Below the pieces are notes generated by a model. That model was not told the DNA's origin and did not search any database. It saw nothing but the letters and a program-made list of their open reading frames with translations. From assembly GCA_028564675.1 (NCBI GenBank), contig JAOVVO010000022.1, forward strand, positions 124,001 to 188,000: a stretch of 64,000 nt of DNA. Reading direction: 5' to 3'. Source of the stretch: Onchocerca lupi (taxonomy: Eukaryota > Nematoda > Chromadorea > Rhabditida > Onchocercidae). Numbering within the stretch: the first letter of the stretch is position 1; each line of letters opens with the position of its first letter. The position numbers and the translations under genes were made by a program. This document shows positions 1-13,500 of this stretch, piece after piece.

Positions 1-258
1 TTGATTAAATGAAATGAAATATCTTATGGAAAATATAAAATGTTGGGTTTATTTTAATTATATGATGACCAGTAAAATAAATGATAGGAGCAAAATATGT
101 CGGTGGGGAGAATGATCAGACTTGATCTCCCTTAATTTATAATAGGGAATATCTAAAAACAAATGAGAAATCTAAATATAATTAGTGAAATACTAGTGAA
201 TTAAAATAATTAATTGTATAACATTTAAATGGTTCTCGGTTATACATCATATTTTCAG

Positions 259-3200
259 TTGACTGCTGGGATGGACAGAAGAGAAGTTCAGGTGAAATAG
301 AAGATATTGTTATTTACCATGGTTACACTATGACTACTAAAATCAATTTGCGTGATGTACTTTACACTATTCGCCATTACGCTTTTATTAATAGCGAGTA
401 AGTTTTACAGATAAGTGATGTTAAGTCATGTAAAAACACTGAAGGTATTTCTAACATATTTTTCAGTTCTACCTTAACAATTTGAAATATCTAAGCTTTT
501 ATATCTATGATGTTCCTTTAAAAATGGTAAGACATTGATTTAAATCGATTAAAATCAATGCCACATATTTGTCATATTATTTAAAAATAAAGCTTAAAAA
601 CCACAGGTAAATGAATTTAGGTTTCCAGTGATTCTTTCGATCGAAAACAATTGTTCGGTACCGGTGCAACGCTTGCTTGCTCGTGAAATTAGAGAAATTC
701 TTGGCGATTATTTACTCACAACTCCTGTTAGTCGTGAAGAAACTTGTTTACCATCTCCGGCAGCTCTGAAGCGAAAAATTATCCTAAAACATAAGAAACT
801 GCCGACGGAAAGTGAAGATATTGCCTCACAGCAAATTGATGAGGGTGAATTTTTTCAACTTGCTTTAAGGCTTTCAGTAGCATGCCTTAACATTTTTGTA
901 ATTTAATTTTGTATAGTTGCTCGTAATCATGCTCATGCTTTGATAGAAATCGAAAAGAATTCATCTACTATGCTCATCTTACTCTTAAAAGATCAAAGCT
1001 GTTTGAAAGCTGAAAAACTCAATTTTTATATACAAATAGGTTCAGGAATGGTTCCATTTATAACACTTCTTTCTCATAAATCTATATACATTTCATTGGG
1101 ATAACTTATCTTTCGTTGCCGAAAGTAATCCAATTAATTTTCTATATTTTGACTAAACGAATGAAGTTAAGTGTCAGTGTTTTGGGCTGAACATTTGGGA
1201 TCTCAAACTGATTTTGAAATTTTTTCAAGAACTTCAAAATTTGTTAGGAAAATTCGAAGTTGGTTCAGTTTCTTAATTTTTTCAGACCAAGAGCAGGATT
1301 TACTTTCGTTGAATTTTATTCGGCGAGGAATTTTGTCATTAAAAAACGCAATAAGCGATGTAGGTTACGCATTTTCATATGTGAAAATATTATTTATCTA
1401 GTCATTTTTTTTTCAAATTTTTCAAATTTTTTTGAGAGAGTTATTGAATACCCGTAAATTCAAAATATTAGAACATTTACTGTCATGATTTCATGTTCTT
1501 TTAAGCATGGATTTGATTTTTATAAATCGCAAATTTGAACGGCTAATAATTTAGGAATGGACAACTCATTTATTTATATTGTTTCCGGATCGTTTATGTT
1601 ATATGCTGGAACAGTGCGAAAATAATATCAATAGTCAGGAGATTTTAAGATGTCAGGATTCATTCGGAAACGCACTGGATGATGAAAATCAGGTGATTTT
1701 TGAACTATTGTTTTTCATTTTTCAAGTGTTTAAAATCATTCAATAATTTGTTTTAGGCGTTCTTTCTGTTCAGAGTTTTCATTACAGGATGCTTTGACAA
1801 ATTTGACAAGTCTTGGTATTCTTCCGGAAGAAATGCATATTACAGAAGAATGGTTTCATGGCAAAACAGATCGGAATATGGCAACAATGCGTCTGTTGGA
1901 ACATAAAGATAAAGGCAATGGTCTTTTTTTGGTTCGCCATTCAACTATTTTCATTGGCGATTACTCCTTGTCATTTTTGTAAGGATCTTTCAAAACTAGA
2001 TGAAGCATAGTGTTTTTCTTCAGTTGTTGCTGAAACCTTTTTTAAGCATTATTGCGGGATTGTTGAGATTAATGAGATAAAGCTAAAGACTTTGGTTCGC
2101 ATGTTTTTGATTAATTCAAATCAAATGAAAATGGTATAAGTCATGGCAGTTTTAGATATAATGGGAAGGTACATTACTGTCGAATATGCAACATAATGGT
2201 GAATGATTTTTTATTTAACTCAAGTCGAATAAAAAATATAAATCATGCCAATTTTAGGCATAATGAGAAAGTGCATCATTGTCGAATACGCACCAGAATG
2301 GTGAAAGGCGAAAGAAAGTATTATTTTTTGGAAAATAAACAAATGGATACACTTTATGAACTTATATTTCACTATACGAAGGAAAAATTAAGGACACCGA
2401 ATTTCAGCACAACACTGCTCATTCCATGTCCACAGCCTTGTCCTCATCTTGGAATGATGTGAGTTTTGAATTAAAAGTATGAAGATTTTTGAACTACTTC
2501 GAATTTTTTATTTTTTATATTTATATATCACATTTCTATATTATGAGTATAAATATCAGTCAATGAAGAACAGTATCATTTGAAGTACTAAATTATATTT
2601 CGGTATTGATTGCTGTGAAAGTTTTTTATATACTCAAGGAAACAAAAAGCGACGAAGAAGAACCAACTTTGAAAAATGAAACTTTTACAAGTTGAATGAA
2701 TCATATAATTCAGAAACATGAGAAGAGACGTTATGTTTATTGTTCAGATGGTTCTGTGGGAAAACAGACAGAAATCGTGCCGAAAAACTGCTGAACACAG
2801 TTCGGCAAGATGGAGCTTTTTTGCTGCGCTTTAGTTCTAGTGATAAAAACGTTTTTGTGCTTTCTCTAAGGTATTCATCATTTCGATCTTCAATTTATTC
2901 ATCGTAAAGTACTTTTGCTTTTTTGTATTGCCTTGAAGAAAATCGCTATGACTGCACTATTTAATGAAATTAAAAATTATGGAATGGTGTTGCATTCATA
3001 GAGTTGATGGTGAAATATGGCATTATCGTTTGAAACGGGATGGTCGAATTTTTGTTGTCAATCAGACAATCTTCGAAAATTTGAATCAAATAGTTGAATA
3101 TTATTCAACAAGAGAATTCGTTCGTGGAATATGTCTGAAATATCCCATAGGCGAAAATACTGTTACTGATGATACAGATGCATGGTTTAGCATTGATCGG

Positions 3201-6200
3201 GCACCTGGTTGTTACATGGAACTCAAGGATATTGATAAGGAGGTAATGAAATTGGTTTTATTTAATAAAGCACAAAATTTTCAAAGTTACTTGCGAACCT
3301 GTCATTTTTACTGAGTTCCCTTGATTAATTCTCAATATTCTCAATTCATGGCACAGGAAGGGAGCTTTGTTCATGGAATAATGAATTATCTGAAAAATCA
3401 CTAGATTTTAAATTGGGCGATATACTCGATTGAAGCGTTCTTTAATCACGAATGTAGCTCAAAAGTTAATGAAGTGGTGGGTATCGCACAATACTGAAAA
3501 TGATTGTTAAGGAACTACCGATAGAGGCAATTGTAAAAGTTCATATATTTGGAAACATTTAATTAAAACAGTTCGTTGGTAATGCTAGTGTATTTCCTTA
3601 CAAATTTTACCTTGTTCATAAAATCGCATGTGTGGAAAGTACTGTTGAGCAAATGGAAGGTAGATTTGTCTGATTCATATTTCAATTTTCACTTTATATT
3701 AATTTTTCCAGATAATTTGTCTTATACTAATATATTTCTGTTGTGCTGTAGCTAAAACAACATAATCTACCTTCGATTATAATTCATAAATTGAGTTCAG
3801 GTATTGGTTCGAGCTGTCGAGCCGTATAATGGATCTCTTCCTAACGAACTTTCATTCCCTGCAAATGCAGTGATAAATGTGTTGAGGAAGGATGGTGATT
3901 GGTAAAAATTTCTTTAATGAAAACTCACCTGATGTTTGAAAGTTTTACTTTTAAACTATTTTATATTCCGAAAAAAAATTTTGAGATCAATGAATTCAAA
4001 TTTGAAATTTGCTTTAGTTTTATGTTATAGCTGGCGTGGTAAATATGGCAGTCATTCAGGTTTCTTTCCATCTCGATGCGTTGTTGAGCTAGAAACTTCA
4101 GATAATCAAACGGTATGTCTGTCATTAGAGCTTTGAAATAATGCACCTTTTTAGCAAATGAAATTCAAGGCTTTCTCTAAATCTTGGTTATTTTTATTCA
4201 CTGATTTGGCAATTTCAATAGTTACATATAGCAAGTTTTCTAGAATGAATTGGGCTTATATGCAACTATCGATTTGGCTGATTCTTTGGTTGAAGAAATA
4301 CCGTTTGAAGTTGCTGGTCGATCATTTGCATTCAAAATCAAACGTGTTTCAGCGCATTGGAATCCAAGCGTATATTAATTTTATTATTCACACTGACATT
4401 TGCTTACAGTTAAAAGTTAATGTTTTAATTTTAGTAAAGATGAATTGATTTCATCTTGAAATGCTATTTATTTAATATTTCTAGGAATACATATTGGCAG
4501 CTAATTCAAATGAGGATCGTGAAGACTGGTTAAATATCTTATTAGAGCTAACAAGGACAGTTGCGGATCGCAATATCTTGATACGTACACGAGAGAAAAA
4601 TTTACGAATAGCTTCTGAATTATCTGATTTAGTGGTTTACTGCCAGGCAGTTCCTTTCAATTCACAATTTGCAAGTATATTATCGTTATCTTATTCATCT
4701 TCCAGTGATTTGATGTAATAGAGAGGTTTAATGGCACTATAGTTTTTTCAGTAAATTAATTAATCCCGTCATAATGAATATTCAGTTGTCCTGAAATTTA
4801 AAAGTAAAAATGAACTGATACGAAAAAATTTTAAAGAAGAAATGACCTAAAATGTTGAATATATTGAGCATCATATCATATAGTGAATTATATATTTATA
4901 ACTGTTGTTTAATAAATATATTTCTTAAATAATCTTTTTGTCATTTGTATTCCAATATTAAGTTGTGAATTCGTATAGCGCTGTTGAAATTGCTAAAAAT
5001 TTTGCAGCACAAGGCAACTTTTACGAGATGTGCTCGTTCAGTGAAACAAAATTTGAGAAATTGATGGGACGAGGTTTGGTTCAATTTAATTCTCGCCAGT
5101 TGTCACGCGTTTATCCTCAAGGTTCACGTGTTACTTCAACGAATTATGATCCAGTACCAATGTGGAATGCTGCATGCCATATGGTTGCACTGAATTACCA
5201 AACTGGGGACAGAGTTGGTGTTTAATATTCTTATAACATACTTAAAGAGATGCAGTAAGTGGGTGCTCTTTTTATTGTCTTATTTTCATAATTTCTTCAT
5301 GTGGCATATTATGTTCTAAATTTTCTTTACCATTATAGCAGTAAATTTAAAAAAAAATGGTACATAAAGTTTTATGAGAGAATGATTGGCCTTTACAATA
5401 AATTTTATTTCAGTAGTTTGTAGCTCACTTTTACTTCTTTATGGATTTTGTCGTGTTTTTTAGATTTTTAACCTTGGAGAAGTTTGTTTACTTTTTTCAA
5501 AAAATGGTTTGATATGGAATTCTGAATATTGTCAATTTTTTTAATAAGAACTTTGAATATAGTTTCGACTACAATTTTCTTGTTAGTTCATGAACTGTTG
5601 AAAATTTTGAAAATTTATTTTGCTTTATTTGATTTTGATGCATAAAGTTGAATGAAAGTATTTAACATATGTTTTTGCAGTCGATGCAATTGAATCAAGG
5701 TAAATTTATGGCAAATGGCCAATGTGGATACGTGCTGAAACCATCCTATATGATTGATGAAATGTTTTCTCCAGATGCTGCCGAAGTAGTGTCTACTTCC
5801 TGTCCAATCATTCTTACTGTTCATGTAAGCTTTTAATTGTGGTGCTATTATACCGATCGGTTTTAAATTTCTTAATCAGGCGAGACATCATTCAACACCC
5901 AGAAAAAGGTATTTTTCGAATATTGAAATTTGGAATAAAGCCATATTTTTTGTAGTTGCTAATTATGGAAGCTTTTTTTTTAATGTCAAGATTTTGAATA
6001 GTATTTAATCCAATTTTAGAATCGATCTTTTGCGGATCAAAACTCCACTGTTGATCCTATGAAAAAAAATCCGATATTTTCTCTAAAATCAGAATTTTTA
6101 AAAATCATTCAGGTGATAGCAGGACAGCACTTATCAAGAAAAGATAGAAACCGAGGTATCTGTTCTCCAGTTGTTACTGTGGAAATTGTCGGTTTGCCAG

Positions 6201-7619
6201 CTGATTCAACCATTATTCGAACACGAGCCATTGGTTGGTTTTTTCGTTGAGATGTGGGAAAAAAAGCTTTGAAAGAATTTAAATTCAAATTTTTTGAATT
6301 ATTTATTCCGGATAGATTATAAATCCCGATTTCAAACTCAGTTTTGAATTTAAGTTCAGCTTCCAATGGTTTGAATCCTATTTGGAATGAAAAATTCAGT
6401 TTCAAAGTGTACTGTCCAGAAATAGCTTTACTTCGCTTGTACGTTGAAGATGGTGATTTTATGGGACCTAAAATGGATCCGTTTATTGGACAAGCTGTAT
6501 ATCCACTTGACTGCATTCGCACTGGTATACTTTTTTTTTCATTTCTTCCAAATTTAAATTTTTATTCATTGCATTTCTCAAGAAATTATAAGCTTTGTTA
6601 TTAATATTAGATAATAAGCTACCAACACAAATTTTTGTAAAAAGCACTAACACAAGTTTTTTGGCTTTGAGTAACTATAATAAAGATATGTTGTCTGGAT
6701 GAAATTCTTTTATAAAATGAATAGATTAACGTTTACAACAGAAATTTGTTAGAAATTGTCGATGAGAAATTTTTTTAAAAAGTGAGCTGTTATTCAGCAT
6801 TTCACTGAGCTTTCTTTGAATTGCTTCATTAAAAGAAACTTTGACGAATAACGTGAATAAATGGTATATTCAATGCTGCAGTCATAAAAGTGATGTTGCT
6901 AGTCTGCTAATTTTAATTTCTCTTAGGTTTTCGTTCTGTGACACTTCGTAATCAATACAGTGAAGAGTTGGAATTGTCATCGTTACTCGTTTATCTCGAT
7001 ATGCGCCGTCAAAATAATGAAGCAGAAATTCTAAATCCACATATTGCTTTGCAAGCCGGCCGATGTCTCGCCGGTATAATGTCTATTTCACTGAATTTGA
7101 AAGCATGAAGTTGAATTTTCCTACTCTTTTTAGAAGGATTTGCTTCGAATTAATTGATAAAATTTTTTAGATTTAAGTTTGATATTGCAGGTGGATTACA
7201 GAAAACGTCAACATCATCTGGTATATTTTCGGCACGGTTAAATTCAACCGACCAGAATGATTTCACACCACCAGTTTCACCCAGTTCATTAGCTTCAAAT
7301 CACGTTCCAATTTCGATGGATTCAACATCTTTAAAGTAATATTTTCATAATTTTTTAAGGAACTCTTCACAATTGATTACTATGCAGCATCGAGTATTTG
7401 AACTCAACCGATACATCGAACTTTTCTTCAATCTTTCCTTTTTTTCAGCTATAGTTAAAAAATGCTTTTTAAAGCTTTATATGACTACAGTTTATTGAAT
7501 CAATTTGATTGGATTTAATCTGTTTATTTAATAACTCATTCAATTTTAGCAGTTCTACGTCATGTCCTTCAAAAAAAGAAAGTGGTTTAAGGAAAATTTT
7601 CCGGTTTGGAAAGAATTAA
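259..7619 (+). CDS. plc-3: Phospholipase C-gamma, 3' part of gene (partial)
   Basis: Hydrolyses PIP2 to IP3 and diacylglycerol downstream of tyrosine kinases at the plasma membrane. The first exons lie left of the window; 962 residues are visible. Exons (all phases agree): 259-397, 621-844, 1286-1359, 1555-1692, 1788-1978, 2258-2458, 2748-2870, 3002-3242, 3801-3901, 4031-4112, 4244-4369, 4485-4674, 4963-5213, 5681-5824, 6113-6233, 6342-6524, 6927-7073, 7191-7335, 7550-7619. Domain order is the PLC-gamma signature: end of X box (LDCWDG with the Ca-binding Asp; YHGYTMTTK with the second catalytic His; LSIEN Glu), split PH first half (EWTTHLFIL), N-SH2 (EEWFHGK, FLVRHS), C-SH2 (WFCGKTDRN, FLLRFSS), SH3 (FFPSRCV), split PH second half (EDREDW), Y box (STNYDPVPMW), C2 (NGLNPIW, YSEELELSSLL) and a Ser-rich tail ending IFRFGKN. 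The junction 6233/6342 is the least certain. Confidence 0.95.
2108..2313 (+). repeat. Tandem duplication of a splice acceptor and SH2 exon start inside plc-3
   Basis: Two copies 102 nt apart. Each holds ~40 nt of intron, a TTTTAG acceptor (exon would start at 2156 or 2258) and ~50 nt of coding sequence; about 39 of the 51 coding bases are identical. Copy A reads YNGKVHYCRI, copy B HNEKVHHCRI, both being the beta-D segment of the N-SH2 domain. Copy B leads into the rest of the exon. Copy A is open and in the same frame through to copy B. Confidence 0.8.
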
Positions 7620-7988
7620 AATGATGAATTATTCAGGCCATTGATAATCGTTTATCACTTCATTGCCTTGGACTGATAATTTTGATAGTAGTGGCATTTT
7701 TTAATGAATTCATTGGTTGATATTGTAAGTGAGAAGTAATGCCAAAGAGAGTAGATGAGAATTTTCTGTTTTGAGGTTAAAAATTTCCTCCTGTATTTTA
7801 CTAAATTTTTTCGCCTGTCATTGGAAAGAAAAATTTCATAAGGAAGTCAAAAAAGGAAAGCAATTTATTTTAAATGTTTCAGAAAGTGTCTTTATAGATT
7901 ATCTATTTTTCTCTTTATCTCCGACATTTCGAACAATTTTTATGCGTTGCAAAAAAATTTATTTAAACATTTTCTTTTACTTCGGAGG

Positions 7989-7994
7989 AATAAA
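7989..7994 (+). terminator. Candidate poly(A) signal of plc-3
   Basis: AATAAA 370 nt after the plc-3 stop codon. The distance is long for a nematode 3' UTR but no earlier perfect hexamer was seen. A second AATAAA lies near 8464. Confidence 0.35.
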
Positions 7995-10095
7995 CTTTAT
8001 TTTCTGATTCTTTGGATAATGTAAGATATGCTTTTTTTCTAGGGAAGATAATATTTTTTCTATAAAAAATAATATTTTTGTTTAGCTTAGAATAGATAAA
8101 TTGAGGTTATGGAAATTGCGATGCTTCCAAAATTTAATATAAACTGCTTTTCAATTTAAAATATACTTTTTTAAAGATATGCTTATTTAAGATCTGCTAC
8201 TTTTTGTACTGTAAGCTTCCAATTATGAACTGTACAGATGCTTCCGTCCATCATTTTAATATTTTGAAGTAATTTATTCAATGATTTTTTTAGATGAAAG
8301 CTGAAATTTTTCCTCTGTAGACATTTTTTTTTTTTTTTTGTTTAATACAAATATCATAAAATGGCTTAATCTTGATATGATACCTTTATCATTTCGATCA
8401 CACATAACATTCAATTTATTTTTTCACAATTCCGTTTCCATGATCAACAGTGCTTTATTATTTTGAATAAACTAAGAAATCTCTGAATTTTTCTGCAAAT
8501 TTTGCCAAAAAGCTTTAGACTCTAGATATCTTAGCATCAAATTGATTTTTAAACTTCAAATTCCTGTTGCTCATGTAAACTTAGCGAGTTTTATATCTTT
8601 CGAAAAACTTTTCATTTTCTCCACATTCGCTTCTTTTCAGCATTTATTCTACAAATCTGTTTCATGAACTAATCATACATCTGTAAAAGTCTTTTCTTTT
8701 TATTTTTGAACGATTCTTTCAAGTAATGCGAAGTGGAGATGTTCATTCATGCGTCATTCATATTTCCTGATTTTTATTATAGTCTAAAGTGAAGTGAATT
8801 ATAAAATATGCTAAATGCTCATTATTTGTTTCATTTTTACTTTATTTTAGATACATATCGAAAAAACTTTTTGGATTGTCTACTTCTAAACATCCTAGAT
8901 GTTGATATTTGATGTTGCATGAAAAGTTTTCCAGGAACATTTGATGTCTTAAAGTTCAGTTATCAATTTAATTATTCTAGTTTACTAATTTTGAAAAGGC
9001 TTGGATTTCTAGTGAGTGCTACTTGACAATAATCATCAAAATATACTATCGAATCGAATAATTAGTACTTCATCTTTTTAGAAATAGTATCACTCTGTAG
9101 TATTAGTAACTTTATAAGACAGCATCAAGTAGAAATTTGCTTTAATTCATTATATCAAAATACGAATTGAAAGCTTTACATATTTACTTGTTCGTGACTG
9201 TTTAAACAATAGTGAGAGCGGAAGTTCAAAGAAAAATTCATATCAAGTAAAGCGGAAAAATATTTTTATTGATATTAGAAATTTAGAATATATTCTCTTA
9301 ATAATTGTAGGAATATTTCTCGTTGATTTCGTTTCTTCACTTGATGTTCAAGAAACTTAGGATCGTTATAAATCTATCGGAAGTTTAATAAAATCCCATT
9401 AGTAGTTAGTCGCGTATTTAAAAGAGCACTTTCGAGTTTGTTAAAATTTTAGTTCTTTCTTTCTTGTTTGAAGAAATTCAATTTTTCATATCATTATTAT
9501 ATTTTTCTACTTCCTATATTCCCACTATCTATGAAAAACTTGAAAATAACTCGATTATATTGCCAGTTCTTTGTATTTTTCTTTGAAAACAGATTTTGTT
9601 CCATATTTACTACAGTTTTGTTTATGATGTATTTCCTGCTTATTGTCGATGCAAATAATTTTATTGATCGCATCTATTTTTGCTAAAATGAATTTTTTTT
9701 ACTAAAAAAAGTTTTTCTGAAAACAAGCATTACATTATGCATGTTTCTACAAGTTTAAGTAGTACATGAGATGCACAGCTTAGAAAAGGCATGCAAGTCA
9801 TAAAATTGGACATAATCGGATATATCTATTTATTTCGTGGAAATTTAGAACCAACCATCCGAGTGATTAGATTTTCCAAGCGAAAAAACAAAACAAAACT
9901 GCTTTAAACGAACATGGCGATACATGATTTATTTTGTTATTGCTAACAATTGCCAGTGCGTAATGGTTCCCAAATTCTATCAAACACCCGAGTTTGATTT
10001 TATCAGCTTTAAAAACATAAAAACTAAAATAATGAGATAAGTAATCGGCAGTAATTTCACATATAGTTTTATTTAATTCTACCTTTATTGTTATT

Positions 10096-10560
10096 CACCT
10101 GTTGAGAGTTCTCTATTCGGTTTTTTAATACTGTACCTCTGTTAAAGAATAATATAATAGCATTGAAAACAATTTTTGATTGATAAGAATTCTGAGGTAG
10201 ATTTTTGAGGACTGATAAAAATTCTTTGATGCTAGGATTAAGAAACATGTTCTGTCTTTAAATCTCAAAAAAAAATTTTATCTTTTCAATTTCAAAAGAA
10301 AAAAATGTTGGGATTTTACCTGTCGAGTAGTTCTCTATTCGGCATCTAAATACTCATACGCGCCTATTATGACTCGTAAAGAGTAATACAATAGCATTGG
10401 AAACTCAAGGATAGATTTTTGAGGATTAATAAAAATTCTTTGACGCTGGAATTAAGAAACACTCAGAGTTTTCGAAAAAAAAAAAAATTTTTTTTATGTC
10501 TGTGAAGAAGCGAAATCTACGATGGCTTCGCTTGAAATTTTATCTTTTAGTATTTTTGCA
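10096..10560. repeat. Diverged tandem duplication, unit about 220 bp
   Basis: Copy 1 (about 10096-10317) and copy 2 (about 10318-10560) share in the same order: an AGTTCTCTATTCGG block, an AATA(C/T)AATAGCATTG block, a TAGATTTTTGAGGA block followed by AAAAATTCTTTGA, a GGA(A/T)TAAGAAACA block, an A tract, and AAATTTTATCTTTT. Copy 2 ends about 30 bp before the start codon of the serpentine receptor-like gene, so it may carry that gene's promoter. No reading frame is evident in either unit. Confidence 0.75.
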
Positions 10561-10588
10561 ATGATTCATCCGAATTATAGAAGCTACA

Positions 10589-13500
10589 ATGTCAAATTCA
10601 ACATCATTTGTAATACAAGATATTAATGAATGTTTTAATTTCCGAAACGAATTGCTTAAGGTAAGTTTTTTTAGCAATAATAAATTATTGCAGGCAAAAA
10701 TAAATAATATGATAGTTTATTCTAAATTCCCGATGAGATATGCTAGTTGAATTTTTAAAAATTCAATCCATTTATTGATATTTTTATAGAACCCTATAAA
10801 ATATCAGTCTTCTGAGTATGTGAAAATAGATTATGAAGCAAGTAGGACTTTGCTTGAGACAATTCTTTGAGTAGTGTAAGTCAATCAATATGTTTCTCAA
10901 AATTTTCGATTTTCATGTCAAGGAATTTAAGAAAATTTTAAAAATTAAAAAAAAAAAAAAAACAATTACAGATGGACAAATGAATATGCGTAATATTTCA
11001 GGCTATTTCATTTGTTCCATTTGGTTTTTTATCATCAATATGTAATGTCATACTAACAATTGCAGTACTGAGAAGCAGTCATCTGCGCTCTCGTCGTGAA
11101 ATTTAAATCATTTGTGCTCTTTCTATTGCTGATTTTCTTGAAGGTTTATATATTTTTTTTTGTCGAAATATAATCAGAAATAAATGAATTTTGGGATTGT
11201 TTCATCAATTGAATTACTGAAATTATGTCATTTATTGAATTTCTTCACATTGTTGCCTCCAACATTGCCATCATTTCCTCTCCCATAATTATCTTCATTA
11301 TGTGCAATCAAATCAAATAACAGAGGATAGAAATTCATAAATAATTTTAAACGATTTTTAAAACATTTTTGTAGAAAGAATTAAGAATTGCTAGAAAATT
11401 CAGTTTATTGAATATTCTTAATTCATAAATTTTGAAATTTTTAAATTTTATATCAATTTATATAAAAATAGCTGTCTTTAAGGCACGAATTTCAACTCAT
11501 CATAACTAAAATCCCATGCGCTATATTGATCAATATTCATTCTACAGAAATTTTTTTGGATCTTAACGAATTTCTAAAAGGTATTTTCTGCCTGATTGCA
11601 TTATTTAAGAAATTTTTTCCACGAGAAAAAATTTTCAATAGTAATTTTTTGCCAAAAACTGCAGTGAAGTATGATGCGACAAAAATTCATGGCCTAAATC
11701 TTTCAACTTTTAAAGTGTTAATTGTCTGACTTGTGATCATGCGTTATCACTAAAGGAGAATTGGATCTTTTCAGTTGACCAAAATCTAAATATATTTTAA
11801 TTTCCCATGCATCTTATCAATTTGTTGAATATTTAAAAACCGTAATTCAACAGATTACCAAGCAATAGTCATGATGATGAAAGTTTAAATTTGGGAAGTA
11901 TTCAGAACTTTTTTTTCCCAGGCCACTAGGCCACTAACAGCGCCAGTTATCGTACATAGTCCATTTCATCGTACATTAAATTTGACCAAGAAATGAGATA
12001 AGAGATAAAATTTAAAATAGCGTTTTTTGATTATCGATTAGTAATTACATGTCTACTTATTGGGCTTGTTCATATCTGTTCGATTTGATTTAAATGTCGA
12101 GCGATCAAAAAATGGTTCATGTTGAGTTGTTCGGCAACTTTTTTTGTACTTGTAAGATGATCAAATTCGATGATCTGAATCAATATGTGATAACTTCTTG
12201 TTTTGCATTTCCATCTTCAAGATTTCATCTCCTTCCTAAAATTTCTATCTTTGTCGGTATTTCCACGTCAAATGCGTCAATATTGCAAATTGCTTCTGAT
12301 TCACTACAATCTGCTTTGAAATCAAACGAAAAAAAAAAACCATTTCACTTCCTTAGATCAAAATAATTGTCAAATGAATAAAGTAACAGTCGTGGTTAAA
12401 AAACATGCAGTAAAAAAAGATGCGCAATGCAGAGAATATATTCAATATAAAAAAGTTTTCGTGCAAAACTTACAATTACTTTTGCACAGATATATAAAAC
12501 CTTTCAGCATTTGCAAGCTTTTCTGCTGGTATATATCGCATATTGGTGATAGTTTTGGATTTGAAAGATATAAAATTTTATCTTCTACATTGTATGCTAT
12601 TACCTCATTCCTGGCTATGGCGATGGTCCAATTTTGCTACTTCATTTATGCTTTTAACAATAACATTCGACCGATTAATCTCAGTGATTTTTCCATTAAA
12701 ATATATAAATTGGCAATCCACGTATTCCTACATCGCTATTGGAACAGTAAATCTTTGTTATCTTTGATGTTTCAGCTAGAATTCAATCTCTCACTTCTTA
12801 TAGCAATTCTAGAAGCAAACTTTGAATATTTCATAAAAACTGCTCTCTTTTTGTAGAACTCAACTTCCATAAGGTTGATGATGTCAAGAACATTTTCAGC
12901 CGTATGCATTATCGATACTGCTATCAACGTTTGCTTGGTATCGACCTCTCACAAAACATATTGAAATATCAATGCTTTGTACGAACGTTTACATTTCACC
13001 TAAGTTTTTTATGTTCTCTAAATATTTAACTGCTCTATCAAGTATCCTTAGTGTCGTCTTTTATATTCCTGCAGTTTTCATCATTAAAATACAAGGAAAA
13101 TACATGTCACAGATTCTAACTAATTCTCAGGTTTGACCTTTATCGATTTCTTTCATAAATATTTAATAATTCCAGTCATACAGAATCAACTGACATTACT
13201 TCGTTATTTTTGAATATAACTCAAATTATTAATATTAGTTGCTTTTCAGTGATTATAATAAAATTCTTGAATTAAAAATAGAAATGATAGAGCTCATTAA
13301 GTACGAAACAGTCACTTTGTAAAGCTCAACAAATAATTTATTGTTTAAATTCATTTGTTGAAAACTTCTGCTCAACATGGCTAATGCCTGTTTCACGAGC
13401 AATTAACGAACTTATCAAAACTTGTCTTTTTAGATGGATCGTCAGCGTAGAGCACAAATGCGAATGACAATTACGTTAGCATTTTCTTGTTCTGTGACAT

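Larger units (their letters stand above)
7620..10588. other. Intergenic region downstream of plc-3
   Basis: No supported gene. It begins with the plc-3 3' UTR; candidate poly(A) signals AATAAA are at 7989 and near 8464. Short open frames here (for example 7771-8007, 9468-9686) are Phe/Leu/Ile-rich AT translations without recognisable domains. The right end holds the tandem duplication at 10.1-10.56 kb. Confidence 0.6.

Noticed and set aside
1171..1457. Long overlapping frames around 1.2-1.45 kb as a separate gene
   Set aside because: Part of this stretch is the plc-3 exon 1286-1359; the remainder is intron.
10193..10202. TGAGGTAG let-7 seed
   Set aside because: The following bases do not match let-7 and there is no foldback; it belongs to the tandem duplication.
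12094..12366. 90-codon frame starting ATGTCGAGCGATC inside the receptor's second intron
   Set aside because: No domain, no splice relation to the receptor and an A-tract near its end; probably chance.
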